The notes beneath the pieces were generated by a model. It was not told where the DNA came from and searched no databases. It worked only from the letters and a program-made list of their open reading frames with translations. Of a stretch of 37,174 bases of DNA, positions 15,662 through 23,352 are shown one piece after another. A program made the translations under genes and the position numbers. The first letter of the stretch is position 1; each line of letters begins with the position of its first letter. Origin of the DNA: CAVRZY01 sp963725415 (GTDB lineage: Bacteria; Acidobacteriota; Terriglobia; Bryobacterales; Bryobacteraceae); contig CAVRZY010000224.1 of assembly GCA_963725415.1 (NCBI GenBank), positions 1-37,174 on the forward strand, written 5' to 3'.

Positions 15662-16875
15662 CCCGGGGACAGGCTACTCTGTCCCCCCGTGGACAGAGTA
15701 GCCTGTCCCCCAACCACCCGCGAGACCGCCCGCACCAGCTTCCTGTACGGAATCTGCTCCAGCCCCTCCAGCGCAATCCACTCCCCGTCCCGCCAGCTCG
15801 AGTAGTACCAGCGCGCCAGCAGCGCCAGATGCTCCTGCTTCTCCCTCACTGACGCCTTCTTCAGCTCCAGCGACGCCACCGCCTCCCGCAACCTTTGATC
15901 CAACGAGACCGGTTTCCCCTCCACCACTTCAAAGCTGATGCGAACAGGCGCCTGCCAACCGCCTTGACAGAAGAACCACAGCTCAACTGCCCCGGCCACC
16001 ACCGAGGCCGCCACCGCCACCCCGCAAAGCCGCCCGATGTCTCCTGCCAGCTCGTCGCGCAGTCGCAGAACCTGCTGGATCTTTTCCAGGCGCTTGTGCA
16101 GCCGCGCCGCCTCCTCGAAGTTCATGTCCTCGCTCAGCCGGTCTCGCGCCGAGGCAAACGTTTCCACCAGCGAGCGCCCGCCGCTCGAGAGGAACTCCAG
16201 CGCCCGGTCCACTTCGCTCTGGTATTCCTCCCGGCTCACCGCCTCCTGGCAGGGCCGCAGGCACATGTTCATCTCGCCATAAATGCAGCCGGGATGAAGC
16301 GCCGACGGCGACAGATCATCCTGGCACCGGCGCACCTGGAAAAGATCCAAGACTTGGCTCTGGAACTGTTCGGCGCTCGACCGGCTGCGGAAGGGGCCGT
16401 AGTAGTACGCCCTGGCGCCTCCCACATGCGTGGTGATCTGGGTGCGCGGAAACGGGTTCGACAGGATCAACTTCAAGTACGGCGGCATGCGCAGCTTCAC
16501 CAGCCACAAGTACTTCTCCGGAAAATGCCGCTTCGCCAGCTCGTAGAACCTCAGCACCGACTCCAGGCGCGAGCCCACCAACCAATACTCGATCCGGGAA
16601 GCCACCGCCCGCAGGTTCAGCCACCGCGAGGGTTGCGTGGGTTCTCGCAGCAGCCGCTGAAGCCGGCGCCGCAGCAAGCTGGTCCTGGCCAAGTAGGGCG
16701 CCCCCTCCCGCGGCCAGATCAGAAACACCGCCGCACCATCCGGAGTCGCCGCCACGCTGGAGTCCAGCCCCGAGAGATCCCCCGCCACTTCGATCACCCC
16801 CGGCGCACCTCCCACCCAGCCCCTCCTCATCCCGCCCGGCAACCATAGCAGCACGTCCGTTCTGCTCGGTTCCAT
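15658..16875 (-). CDS. UvrC-like protein, N-terminal half only, degenerate GIY-YIG domain
   Basis: 405 residues from ATG 16875, with GGAAGG just upstream. Residues about 1-100 resemble a GIY-YIG nuclease domain, but the catalytic tyrosines are replaced (AAVF and YLA where UvrC has GVY and YVG). The middle matches UvrC well: YYGPFRSRSSAEQF, the Cys-bearing CIYGEMNMCLRPC, and a UVR helix pair MNFEEAARLHKRLEKIQQVL near 275-295, the UvrB-contact motif. Full UvrC is about 600 residues with an RNase-H-like nuclease and HhH domains, both absent here, so this is not the main excision enzyme. It may bind DNA or UvrB without cutting. The last 17 residues (GGQATLSTGGQSSLSPG) are encoded by an intergenic hairpin repeat. 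Confidence 0.75.
   Translation of the reverse strand: MEPSRTDVLLWLPGGMRRGWVGGAPGVIEVAGDLSGLDSSVAATPDGAAVFLIWPREGAPYLARTSLLRRRLQRLLREPTQPSRWLNLRAVASRIEYWLVGSRLESVLRFYELAKRHFPEKYLWLVKLRMPPYLKLILSNPFPRTQITTHVGGARAYYYGPFRSRSSAEQFQSQVLDLFQVRRCQDDLSPSALHPGCIYGEMNMCLRPCQEAVSREEYQSEVDRALEFLSSGGRSLVETFASARDRLSEDMNFEEAARLHKRLEKIQQVLRLRDELAGDIGRLCGVAVAASVVAGAVELWFFCQGGWQAPVRISFEVVEGKPVSLDQRLREAVASLELKKASVREKQEHLALLARWYYSSWRDGEWIALEGLEQIPYRKLVRAVSRVVGGQATLSTGGQSSLSPG
15665..15710. repeat. Perfect 20-base-stem hairpin element at convergent gene ends
   Basis: The arm at 15665-15684 (GGGGACAGGCTACTCTGTCC) is the exact reverse complement of 15691-15710, with a 6-base loop CCCCGT. It sits just after the sulfatase stop and inside the 3' end of the UvrC-like gene. 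Such 'ggggacaggctac' hairpins look like a mobile REP-type element also acting as terminator. A diverged half copy (GGGGACGGGCTAC) occurs at 17957-17969 at the end of the TPR gene. Copy number in the genome cannot be judged here. Confidence 0.7.
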
Positions 16876-16937
16876 CACCTTCCACTTTACCGCGCGCCGG
16901 AGTCTCTCCATGGAGCTCCTGGCGTTGTTTGCGACCT

Positions 16938-16958
16938 CTTTGCGTCTTTGCGCGAAAC
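16938..16958 (+). repeat. Dispersed TTTGCG-rich intergenic repeat, copy 1
   Basis: A 21-base unit whose last 20 bases are TTTGCGTCTTTGCGCGAAAC lies in the gap before the zinc-ribbon gene. Exact or near-exact copies in the same orientation occur at 20518-20538 and 35077-35097. It is preceded by further TTTGCG words at about 10-base spacing. All three copies are between genes. Family or function unknown. Confidence 0.65.
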
Positions 16959-16960
16959 GC

Positions 16961-17073
16961 AAGCCCCTCGCCCTAAATAGAATAATTGCCCTTGCCGAAC
17001 CGCCCCGCTCAAGAAACTGGGGGAGGGTAAGAGGCAAGCCCCCCTTGACAAGCCCATCGGCCTGAATAGAATA
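16961..17073. repeat. 24-base imperfect direct repeat carrying TAGAAT
   Basis: The 24-base stretches at 16961-16984 and 17050-17073 match at 21 of 24 positions (AAGCCC.TCG.CCT.AATAG). Both contain TAGAAT, but only the second is preceded by TTGACA at promoter spacing. They lie in the 16876-17091 gap, which holds no gene. The repeats could be a duplicated promoter or a regulator site pair. Confidence 0.45.
17045..17072 (+). promoter_or_regulatory. Sigma-70-type promoter of the zinc-ribbon gene
   Basis: A perfect TTGACA (17045-17050), a 16-base spacer and TAGAAT (17067-17072). Transcription would begin about 12 bases before the ATG at 17092, giving a very short leader. The -10 lies in the second copy of the 24-base repeat. 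Confidence 0.55.
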
Positions 17074-17091
17074 GGGGATAACTCCGTTTTT

Positions 17092-17241
17092 ATGGAAGCC
17101 GCTTGCCAGCACCGCCGCACCCAAGTCATTGCCCGGCGCGACGGCATCGACTACGTCCAATGTCTGGATTGCCGCCAGATCTTCGAAGCCGAGGACCTCG
17201 AGCCTGTCCCGGTCTACGATGACGAGGAACAGACTGCTTAG
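17092..17241 (+). CDS. 49-aa zinc-ribbon-like protein
   Basis: A short gene of 49 residues from ATG 17092 to TAG 17239-17241. It begins MEAACQHRRTQVIARRDGID and continues YVQCLDCRQIFEAEDLEPVP. Cys5-x-His7 and Cys24-x-x-Cys27 form a plausible zinc site, and the tail is acidic (VYDDEEQTA). I recall similar tiny proteins in Acidobacteriota, usually unnamed. The strong promoter just upstream supports expression. Role unknown; DNA/RNA- or protein-binding zinc ribbons of this size are often transcription-associated. Confidence 0.6.
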   Translation: MEAACQHRRTQVIARRDGIDYVQCLDCRQIFEAEDLEPVPVYDDEEQTA

Positions 17242-17337
17242 CTCGCAACTCGGCCTTGCAAAACAGGTGGGTATCTGTTAGATGTACTTGTTTCTCTCCG
17301 GCCAGGGTGCTGATGCCCCAGGCCCAGCCTGCCGATT

Positions 17338-17985
17338 ATGAAGAGAATGGCCCATCGGTCCACAAAAGGCTCGGCGCGAGGCGACCACGCCAAGCCCGAC
17401 GCGGCCCCGCAGGGCCGACGCGGCGATTCCACTCGCACCCTCACCGCCACCGACCGCATTCCTCTCGCCGCGGTACTGGATAGTGCAGAGCAATCCGGGG
17501 CTTTTGAATCCGCCATCCGGTGCTTCCATGCGGGCAATTTTGTGAAGGCCAGGGAGCTCTTCCAGCAGGCCACCAAGGGGCCCAGCCGTGAGGTGGCTCA
17601 TGCCGCCCGCCTGCACGTTCGCATGTGCGACCAGCGCATCGCCAAACCGGAGCCTACCCTGCACACCGCCGAGGAACACTACAACTACGCCATCGCCTTG
17701 ATGAACCAGCGGAAGCTCGAACTGGCCGAGCGGCACCTCCAGCAGGCTCTCACCCTGGCCCCCAGGGGCGATCATTTATACTATGCATTAGCGCTGTGTC
17801 GCGGCTTGAGCGGCGATCTGGAGGGCGCTTATACCCACATGAAACGGGCCATCGAACTGCACCCCCGCAATCGCGCCACCGCGCGCAACGACCCGGACTT
17901 TGCCGAAATCGGCCAACGCTACCCCTTAGCCGATCTCCTTCACCCGGAAAGAACTCGGGGACGGGCTACGGCTTTGGCACGTTAG
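17338..17985 (+). CDS. TPR-repeat protein
   Basis: 215 residues from ATG 17338, with 17350 (MAHRS) as an alternative. After a basic, probably disordered N-terminus, residues about 55-190 contain tetratricopeptide-like helix pairs: FESAIRCFHAGNFVKARELF, EEHYNYAIALMNQRKLELAE, then HLQQALTLAPRGDHLYYALA and GDLEGAYTHMKRAIELHPRN, with the usual G/A-Y-x-A-P spacing. No signal peptide or membrane helix. TPR proteins are protein-protein adaptors and the partner is unknown. The stop overlaps a diverged hairpin (GGGCTA/TAGCCC at 17963-17988). The GlmR-GlmU gene begins 33 bases downstream and may be co-transcribed. Confidence 0.75.
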   Translation: MKRMAHRSTKGSARGDHAKPDAAPQGRRGDSTRTLTATDRIPLAAVLDSAEQSGAFESAIRCFHAGNFVKARELFQQATKGPSREVAHAARLHVRMCDQRIAKPEPTLHTAEEHYNYAIALMNQRKLELAERHLQQALTLAPRGDHLYYALALCRGLSGDLEGAYTHMKRAIELHPRNRATARNDPDFAEIGQRYPLADLLHPERTRGRATALAR

Positions 17986-18018
17986 CCCTGCATCAACGAA
18001 TGCTTTCGTGAGGCGTCA

Positions 18019-20487
18019 GTGACTGGGCATCAAACTGGATCAGCATCAGCGGCCCGCAGCCGCCCCAATGGGCCCCTACGCATTGTGGCCATCGGCGGAG
18101 GCACCGGGCTCTCCACCCTCCTGCATGGCCTGAAACCCTATGCTCGCCCTACCCGCCTCAGCCCCACCCCCCTCATCGACATCGTAGCCGTCGTCACGGT
18201 CACTGACGACGGCGGAAGTTCCGGCCGCCTCCGTCGCGATTTCGAGGTGCTCCCCCCCGGAGACATTCGCAACTGCATGCTGGCGCTCTCCGAAGACGAG
18301 GCCCTCCTGGCGCACTTGTTCCGCTACCGCTTCTCAACCGGGCATGGCCTCAAGGGCCACAGTTTCGGCAATCTCTTTCTAACCGCGCTCACTCAGATTA
18401 CGGGAGATTTCCCCCAGGCCGTCAAGCTTTCCTCGGAAGTGCTGGCCATCGTGGGCCGCATTTATCCTTCCACCGCTACCAACGTCGCCCTCGAAGCACG
18501 CCTTCAGGACGGCAGCACCGTGCTCGGAGAAACCAGGATCAGCAGGAGCCGCTCCCGAATCGAAGCCATCGCCCTGAATCCCCGGCGCTGCACCCCCCTC
18601 CGCGAGACCCTTCAGGCCATCGCACAGGCCGACCTCATCACCCTCGGCCCGGGTTCCCTGTTCACCAGCATCGTCCCCAACCTCCTGGTTCGGGGAATTC
18701 CCCAAGCCATCCGCAACTCCCCAGCCGTCAAGGCCTGCTTCCTCAATCTGATGTGGCAGCCCGGCGAGACCGTGAACTTCACCGCCGCCGATCACATCGC
18801 CGCTATTTACAAGCATGCCCGGCTGAAGTTGCTCGACTACGCGGTGCTCAACACACGTGACATCCCGGAGCCTCTGCGGCGCAAGTACGCTCGCCTCAGG
18901 GCCCTGCCCGTCGAAAACGACCCGCACCGCTTGGCCGCCATGGGCCTGACCATCCTCAGCAGGGATCTGCTCCAGGAATCCGCCAAAGTCCGTCACGACC
19001 CCGACGCCATCGCCGCCGTGGCGCTCGAAGCTCGCCCAGGAAGGCAGAAAACGAAGGCGGAAAAACCGTACCACTTTCACCCCGACTACTCAGGCATGGA
19101 AACTCCAATCACGATCGTAATCCTGGCCGCAGGCCTGGGCACCCGAATGAAATCCAGAAAGGCCAAGGTGCTGCACCGGGTCGGCGGCCGGACCCTCATC
19201 GAGCATGTTCTGGACACCGCCCTCCAGGTGGCGCCTCCCGAACGCATCTTCGTCGTGGTGGGCCTCCAGGCCGAACAGGTCCAGGCCCTCCTCCAGGGTT
19301 CCGGCGTCGGTTTTGTCTGCCAGGCCGAGCAGAAGGGTACCGGACACGCCCTCCTGGTGTGCCGCGAGCGGCTGGCCGCCCAGCCTGGCCTGACCGTGGT
19401 GCTCTACGGAGACTGCCCACTGCTTTCCGCCGCCACCCTGCGCGAGCTCATCCGCAGGCAGGCCGCCTCCGATACCGCCGCCACCGTCATCACCACCCTC
19501 CTCGAGGATCCCAGCGGCTACGGGCGTATCCTGCGCGACCAGCACGGCTGCGTCCGTGCTATTGTCGAGCAGAAGGCCGCCACCCCCGACCAGCTCGCCC
19601 TCCGCGAAATCAATTCCGGCATCTACTGTTTCCGCTCCGATCTGCTCTGGGAATTCCTCCCCCAGATCCACCCCAACAACCCCGCCCGCGAGTACTATCT
19701 CACCGACCTCGTCGAAATCCTCCGCAGCGCCGGCCACACCGTCCAACCCTTCTGCCTCAACGACCCCACCGAAGTCCTCGGCGTTAACACCCGCCTCGAG
19801 ATGGCCCACGTCGATCGCATCTTGCGCGAGCGTAAGGTCCGGGATCTCATGCTCAACGGCGTCACCATCGAAAAGCCGGAAACCGTGATTGTAGATGCCC
19901 AGGTGGCCATCGGGATCGATAGCGTGATCGAGCCTTTCGCCCAGATCCTCGGCGCCACGACCATCGGCCAGGACTGCCGCATCGGCGCCTGCTCGATCCT
20001 GCGCGATTCCCAATTGGCCGACCGCGTCGAGGTCCGTCCCTTCACCTTCATCGACTCTTCACGGATCGATAGCGGCGCCTGCGTCGGCCCCTACGCCCGC
20101 CTCCGCCTGGGCGCTCACATCGAAGCCGGCGCCCAGGTCGGCAATTTCGTCGAGCTCAAGAAAACGCGTCTCGGCGCCGGCTCCAAGTCCATGCACCTGG
20201 CCTACCTGGGGGACGCCGTGATCGGAGCCGACGCTAACATCGGCGCCGGAACCATCACCTGCAATTACGACGGCATCAAGAAACACCAGACCACCATCGG
20301 CGACCGCGCCTTCATCGGCAGCAACGCTACCCTGGTGGCCCCCCTCGAAGTCGGAAACGACAGCTACGTCGGCGCCGGCTCCGTCATCACCGACCCCGTC
20401 CCTTCCGATGCCCTGGCCCTCGGCCGCGCCCGCCAGGTCAACAAGCCAGGCTGGGTCAAAAAACGAGTTCGCGCCAAAAAGCAATAA
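18019..20487 (+). CDS. glmU: GlmR (YvcK)-GlmU fusion: UDP-GlcNAc regulator joined to UDP-GlcNAc synthase
   Basis: 822 residues in one unbroken frame from GTG 18019. Residues 20-340 are a YvcK/GlmR (CofD-fold) domain: IGGGTGLSTLLHGLK, TVTDDGGSSGRLRRDFEVLP with PGDIRNCMLAL, HSFGNLFLTAL, GPGSLFTSIVPNLLV. A linker of about 20 residues leads to Met360 (base 19096), where full-length GlmU starts: LAAGLGTRMKSRKAKVLHRV, QKGTGHALL, YGDCPLL and INSGIYCF form the uridylyltransferase; residues about 600-822 are the left-handed beta-helix acetyltransferase with hexapeptide repeats, NFVELKKTRLG and NYDGIKKHQTTIGD. GlmU makes UDP-GlcNAc from GlcN-1-P for peptidoglycan and lipid A. GlmR in Bacillus binds UDP-GlcNAc and controls its supply. 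A missing stop or frameshift that joins two adjacent genes is the main alternative. Confidence 0.85.
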   Translation: MTGHQTGSASAARSRPNGPLRIVAIGGGTGLSTLLHGLKPYARPTRLSPTPLIDIVAVVTVTDDGGSSGRLRRDFEVLPPGDIRNCMLALSEDEALLAHLFRYRFSTGHGLKGHSFGNLFLTALTQITGDFPQAVKLSSEVLAIVGRIYPSTATNVALEARLQDGSTVLGETRISRSRSRIEAIALNPRRCTPLRETLQAIAQADLITLGPGSLFTSIVPNLLVRGIPQAIRNSPAVKACFLNLMWQPGETVNFTAADHIAAIYKHARLKLLDYAVLNTRDIPEPLRRKYARLRALPVENDPHRLAAMGLTILSRDLLQESAKVRHDPDAIAAVALEARPGRQKTKAEKPYHFHPDYSGMETPITIVILAAGLGTRMKSRKAKVLHRVGGRTLIEHVLDTALQVAPPERIFVVVGLQAEQVQALLQGSGVGFVCQAEQKGTGHALLVCRERLAAQPGLTVVLYGDCPLLSAATLRELIRRQAASDTAATVITTLLEDPSGYGRILRDQHGCVRAIVEQKAATPDQLALREINSGIYCFRSDLLWEFLPQIHPNNPAREYYLTDLVEILRSAGHTVQPFCLNDPTEVLGVNTRLEMAHVDRILRERKVRDLMLNGVTIEKPETVIVDAQVAIGIDSVIEPFAQILGATTIGQDCRIGACSILRDSQLADRVEVRPFTFIDSSRIDSGACVGPYARLRLGAHIEAGAQVGNFVELKKTRLGAGSKSMHLAYLGDAVIGADANIGAGTITCNYDGIKKHQTTIGDRAFIGSNATLVAPLEVGNDSYVGAGSVITDPVPSDALALGRARQVNKPGWVKKRVRAKKQ

Positions 20488-20517
20488 AGCCCGTCTTCTT
20501 TGCGCCCTTTGCGTAGC

Positions 20518-20538
20518 CTTTGCGTCTTTGCGCGAAAC
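20518..20538 (+). repeat. Dispersed TTTGCG-rich intergenic repeat, copy 2
   Basis: Identical over 21 bases to the copy at 16938-16958. It is preceded by two more CTTTGCG words (from 20498), giving four in a row at 8-11-base spacing. It fills most of the 57-base gap between the convergent glmU and truB stops, so it may act in transcript ends. Confidence 0.65.
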
Positions 20539-20544
20539 CCTGGC

Positions 20545-21427
20545 CTACAGCACCACGATAGGGTGATACAGGTTCGGGAGCCTCGCCTCCCCGATGGCGA
20601 TCAGCTCGCCCGCCTGCGTCAGCGCCTTCACGTACCGCGCGCCCCGGCTCACCCGAAACGGTGAGACCCGGAAATCCCGTCCTTGCCGGATCTGCCCCGC
20701 GGTCACCATATCCACAACTTCGGAAGGAAATTCCGGCAGCAGATCCGAGATCCGGATCACAGCCTCCTCGAGCCGGTGCTCCCGCGCCAGCGTCGCCAGC
20801 TCTTCAATCGAGCGCGCCTGGGCCAGCGTGAAAGCTCCGGATTGCGTTCGCACCAAAGCCCTCAAGAAACCGCCGCACCCCACCGCCTGCCCCAAATCGT
20901 GCGCGATGCTCCGCAGATACGTGCCCGCCGAACAATGCGCCACGATGCGCGCCTCCGCTCCTTCACAGCTCAACAGCTCCAGCGAGTACACCGTCACTTC
21001 TACCGCCTTCAGGTCCACGGGGATGTTCCTGCGCGTCAGGCGGTGCGCCGGAATCCCGTGCACCTTCTTGGCCGAGATCGGCGGCGGCATGTGCCGGATC
21101 TCTCCGCGAAACTGCTCCAGCAACAGCTCGAGCTGCTCCCGCCGAATCTCCGGCTCGGTCACTGCCGAAGTCGGCGGCCCCATCCCGGTCATAGGTGTCG
21201 GTCGAGTAGCCGAAATGAATCACCGCATCGTAGACCTTGTCGTTGCGGACGTAGAACTGCGCCAGCCGCGTGGCGCTGCCTACCAATAGGGGGAGTACTC
21301 CGGTCGCCATAGGATCCAGAGTGCCCAGGTGCCCTACTTTCCGCGTCCCCGCCAGCCGCCGCACCTTGTTCACCGCATCGTGCGAGGTCCACCCTTCCGG
21401 CTTGTCAACCACGATCGCGCCATTCAT
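20545..21427 (-). CDS. truB: tRNA pseudouridine-55 synthase TruB, with one frameshift
   Basis: The N-terminal part (ATG 21427) reads MNGAIVVDKPEGWTSHDAVN, RKVGHLGTLDPMATGVLPLL with the catalytic Asp in GTLDP, and VYDAVIHFGYSTDTYDRDG. After this the frame fails. A second frame from about 21,180 continues PPTSAVTEPEIRREQLELLL, MPPPISAKKVHGIPAHRLTR, CSAGTYLRSIAHDLGQAVGC and FTLAQARSIEEL, ending at TAG 20545-20547 with a PUA-like tail. One extra G in the minus-strand GGGG run at 21178-21181 explains the break and restores a protein of about 293 residues. TruB makes pseudouridine 55 in the T-loop of tRNA. A homopolymer error is likelier than true inactivation because both halves are fully conserved. 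Confidence 0.85.
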
Positions 21428-21525
21428 TCCTTCTCACTGTAGCGCAGCCGGCTGATGGCTGATGGCTTCTGCTACATTGGTCACAGTGGACGAGGAGATC
21501 CTCGGCAAAGCTTTCGACCGCCGGC

Positions 21526-23314
21526 TTGATGCGCCGCCTGATCCGCTACCTCCGTCCCTATCGCGACGCCGTCGCCGTCGCGGTGCTGTTATCTGATAGT
21601 CGCCTCCCTGTTCCAGGTGCTCGGCCCCCTGCTCACCAAGTGGGCCGTAGACCGCTACCTCAGCCCCACGCTGCGCCCGTTCCCACTCCCCTCGATCCAT
21701 ATCCTGTCCCAGGATCCCTGGACCGGCCTGGCGCAACTGTCGGCCATCTATCTTTGTCGCCCTGCTGGCTTCCTTCGTCTTCGTGTTCGCCCAATCCTAC
21801 CTGATGCAGTGGACCGGCCAGAAGGCCATGCTCGACCTCCGCCGCCACCTCATGGCTCACCTCCAGCAGCTCGACCTCGCCTTCTACGACCGCACCCCGG
21901 TGGGCCGCATGCTCACCCGAGTCACCACCGATGTGGACGCCCTCAACGAGTTGCTCGCTTCCGGCCTGGTCACTATCCTGGGCGACGTGCTGACGCTGGC
22001 TTCGTGCTTGGTGGCCATGCTCCCCTCAGCCCCGCTCTCACCGCCGTGCTGCTGGCTGATCGTGCCCCTGGTCGTCGGGGTCACCGTGCATTTTCCGCCG
22101 CACCGCCACACAGAGCTACCGCCGCATCCGCGTGGCCATCGCCAGGATCAACGCCTACCTGCAGGAGCACATCAGCGGCATCGTCGTCCTCCAGCTCTTC
22201 AACCGCGAAAAGAAGAGCATCCGGAGAGTTCGAGCGCACCAACCGCGCAGCACATGGAGGCCTTCAAGAGACGCCATCATCGCCTACGGCTGGTTCTATC
22301 CCGGCCATCGAGTTTCTCGCCATGCTGGCGCTGGCCCTGCTGCTGGCCTACGGCGGCTTCCGAATCCGCCAGGGCGGCCTGACGCTGGGCAGTCTGATGG
22401 CCTTCTTCCAGTACGGAATGCGCGTTCTTCCGCCCCATCCAGGACCTGAGCGAGAAGTACAACCTGCTGCAATCCGCCATGGCTGCCTCCGAGCGCATCT
22501 TCGGACTGCTGGACACCCCCGTCGCAGATCACTGCCCCGCCGCTCCGCAAAGCCTTTCCCGCAGGCGCCCGCCCGCGGTCGAGTTCGACGGCGTCTGGTT
22601 CGCCTACCAAGGCGAGGACTGGGTGCTGCGCGACGTGAGCTTCTCGATCGCAGCCCGGCGAGACCATCGCCGTGGTCGGCCACACCGGCGCTGGTAAGAC
22701 CACCCTCATCAGCCTGCTGCTGCGCTTCTACGATGTCCAGCGCGGCAGCATCCGCGTCGGCGGCATCGATATCCGCGAGTTCGATCCGCGCGACCTCCGC
22801 CGCCACTTCGGCGTCGTGCTCCAGGACCCCCACCTGTTCGCCGGCACTATCGAAGGCAACATCCGCCTGGGCACCGAATGGATCACCCAAGAGGAACTGG
22901 TGGCGGCCGCCGAACAGGTCAACCTGCTCGATTTCATCCGCTCCCTGCCCAACGGCTTCTCGCAGCCAGTGCGCGAGCGCGGCGACGGGCTCTCCACCGG
23001 CCAGAAGCAGTTGATCAGTTTCGCCCGCGCCCTGGCCCACAATCCCGCGCTTCCTGGTCCTGGACGAAGCCACCTCCAGCGTGGACACCGAAACCGAATT
23101 CCGCGTCCGCGAGGCCCTGGCCCGCCTGGTCGAGGGCCGCACCTCCATCATCATCGCCCACCGCCTCTCCACCATCCAGCGCGCCGACCGCATCCTGGTC
23201 ATGCACAAGGGCCGCCTCCGCGAAACCGGCACCCACCAGCAGCTCCTGGCCCTCCGCGGCATCTACTGGAAGCTCTACCAGCTCCAGTACAAGGACCAGG
23301 AAGTCCGCGTCTAA
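21526..23314 (+). pseudogene. ABC multidrug/lipid exporter (MsbA-like), broken by about a dozen frame changes
   Basis: Reading pieces in all three frames in order rebuilds a half-transporter of about 595 residues: MRRLIRYLRPYRDAVAVAVL, transmembrane region with FAQSYLMQWTGQKAMLDLRR, FYDRTPVGRMLTRVTTDVDA (exporter coupling helix), VLQLFNREKKSIR, then a nucleotide-binding domain with Walker A GHTGAGKTT, Q-loop VVLQDPHLFAG, a LSTGQ signature, Walker B FLVLDEATSSVD and H-loop IIAHRLSTIQRADRI. Frame changes fall near 21592, 21752, 22028, 22055, 22095, 22223, 22245, 22270, 22305, 22425, 22650 and 23048. All but one fit a single extra base. Every functional motif is intact, so damage is by indel only. 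As read, no full protein can be made. Confidence 0.8.
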
Positions 23315-23352
23315 CCACTACCACCCCATTCCAACTTCTGACTTCTGCCATT

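Noticed and set aside
15895..16848. 317-codon + strand frame opposite the UvrC-like gene
   Set aside because: Arg/Pro/His-rich shadow with no ribosome site. The minus frame matches UvrC regions.
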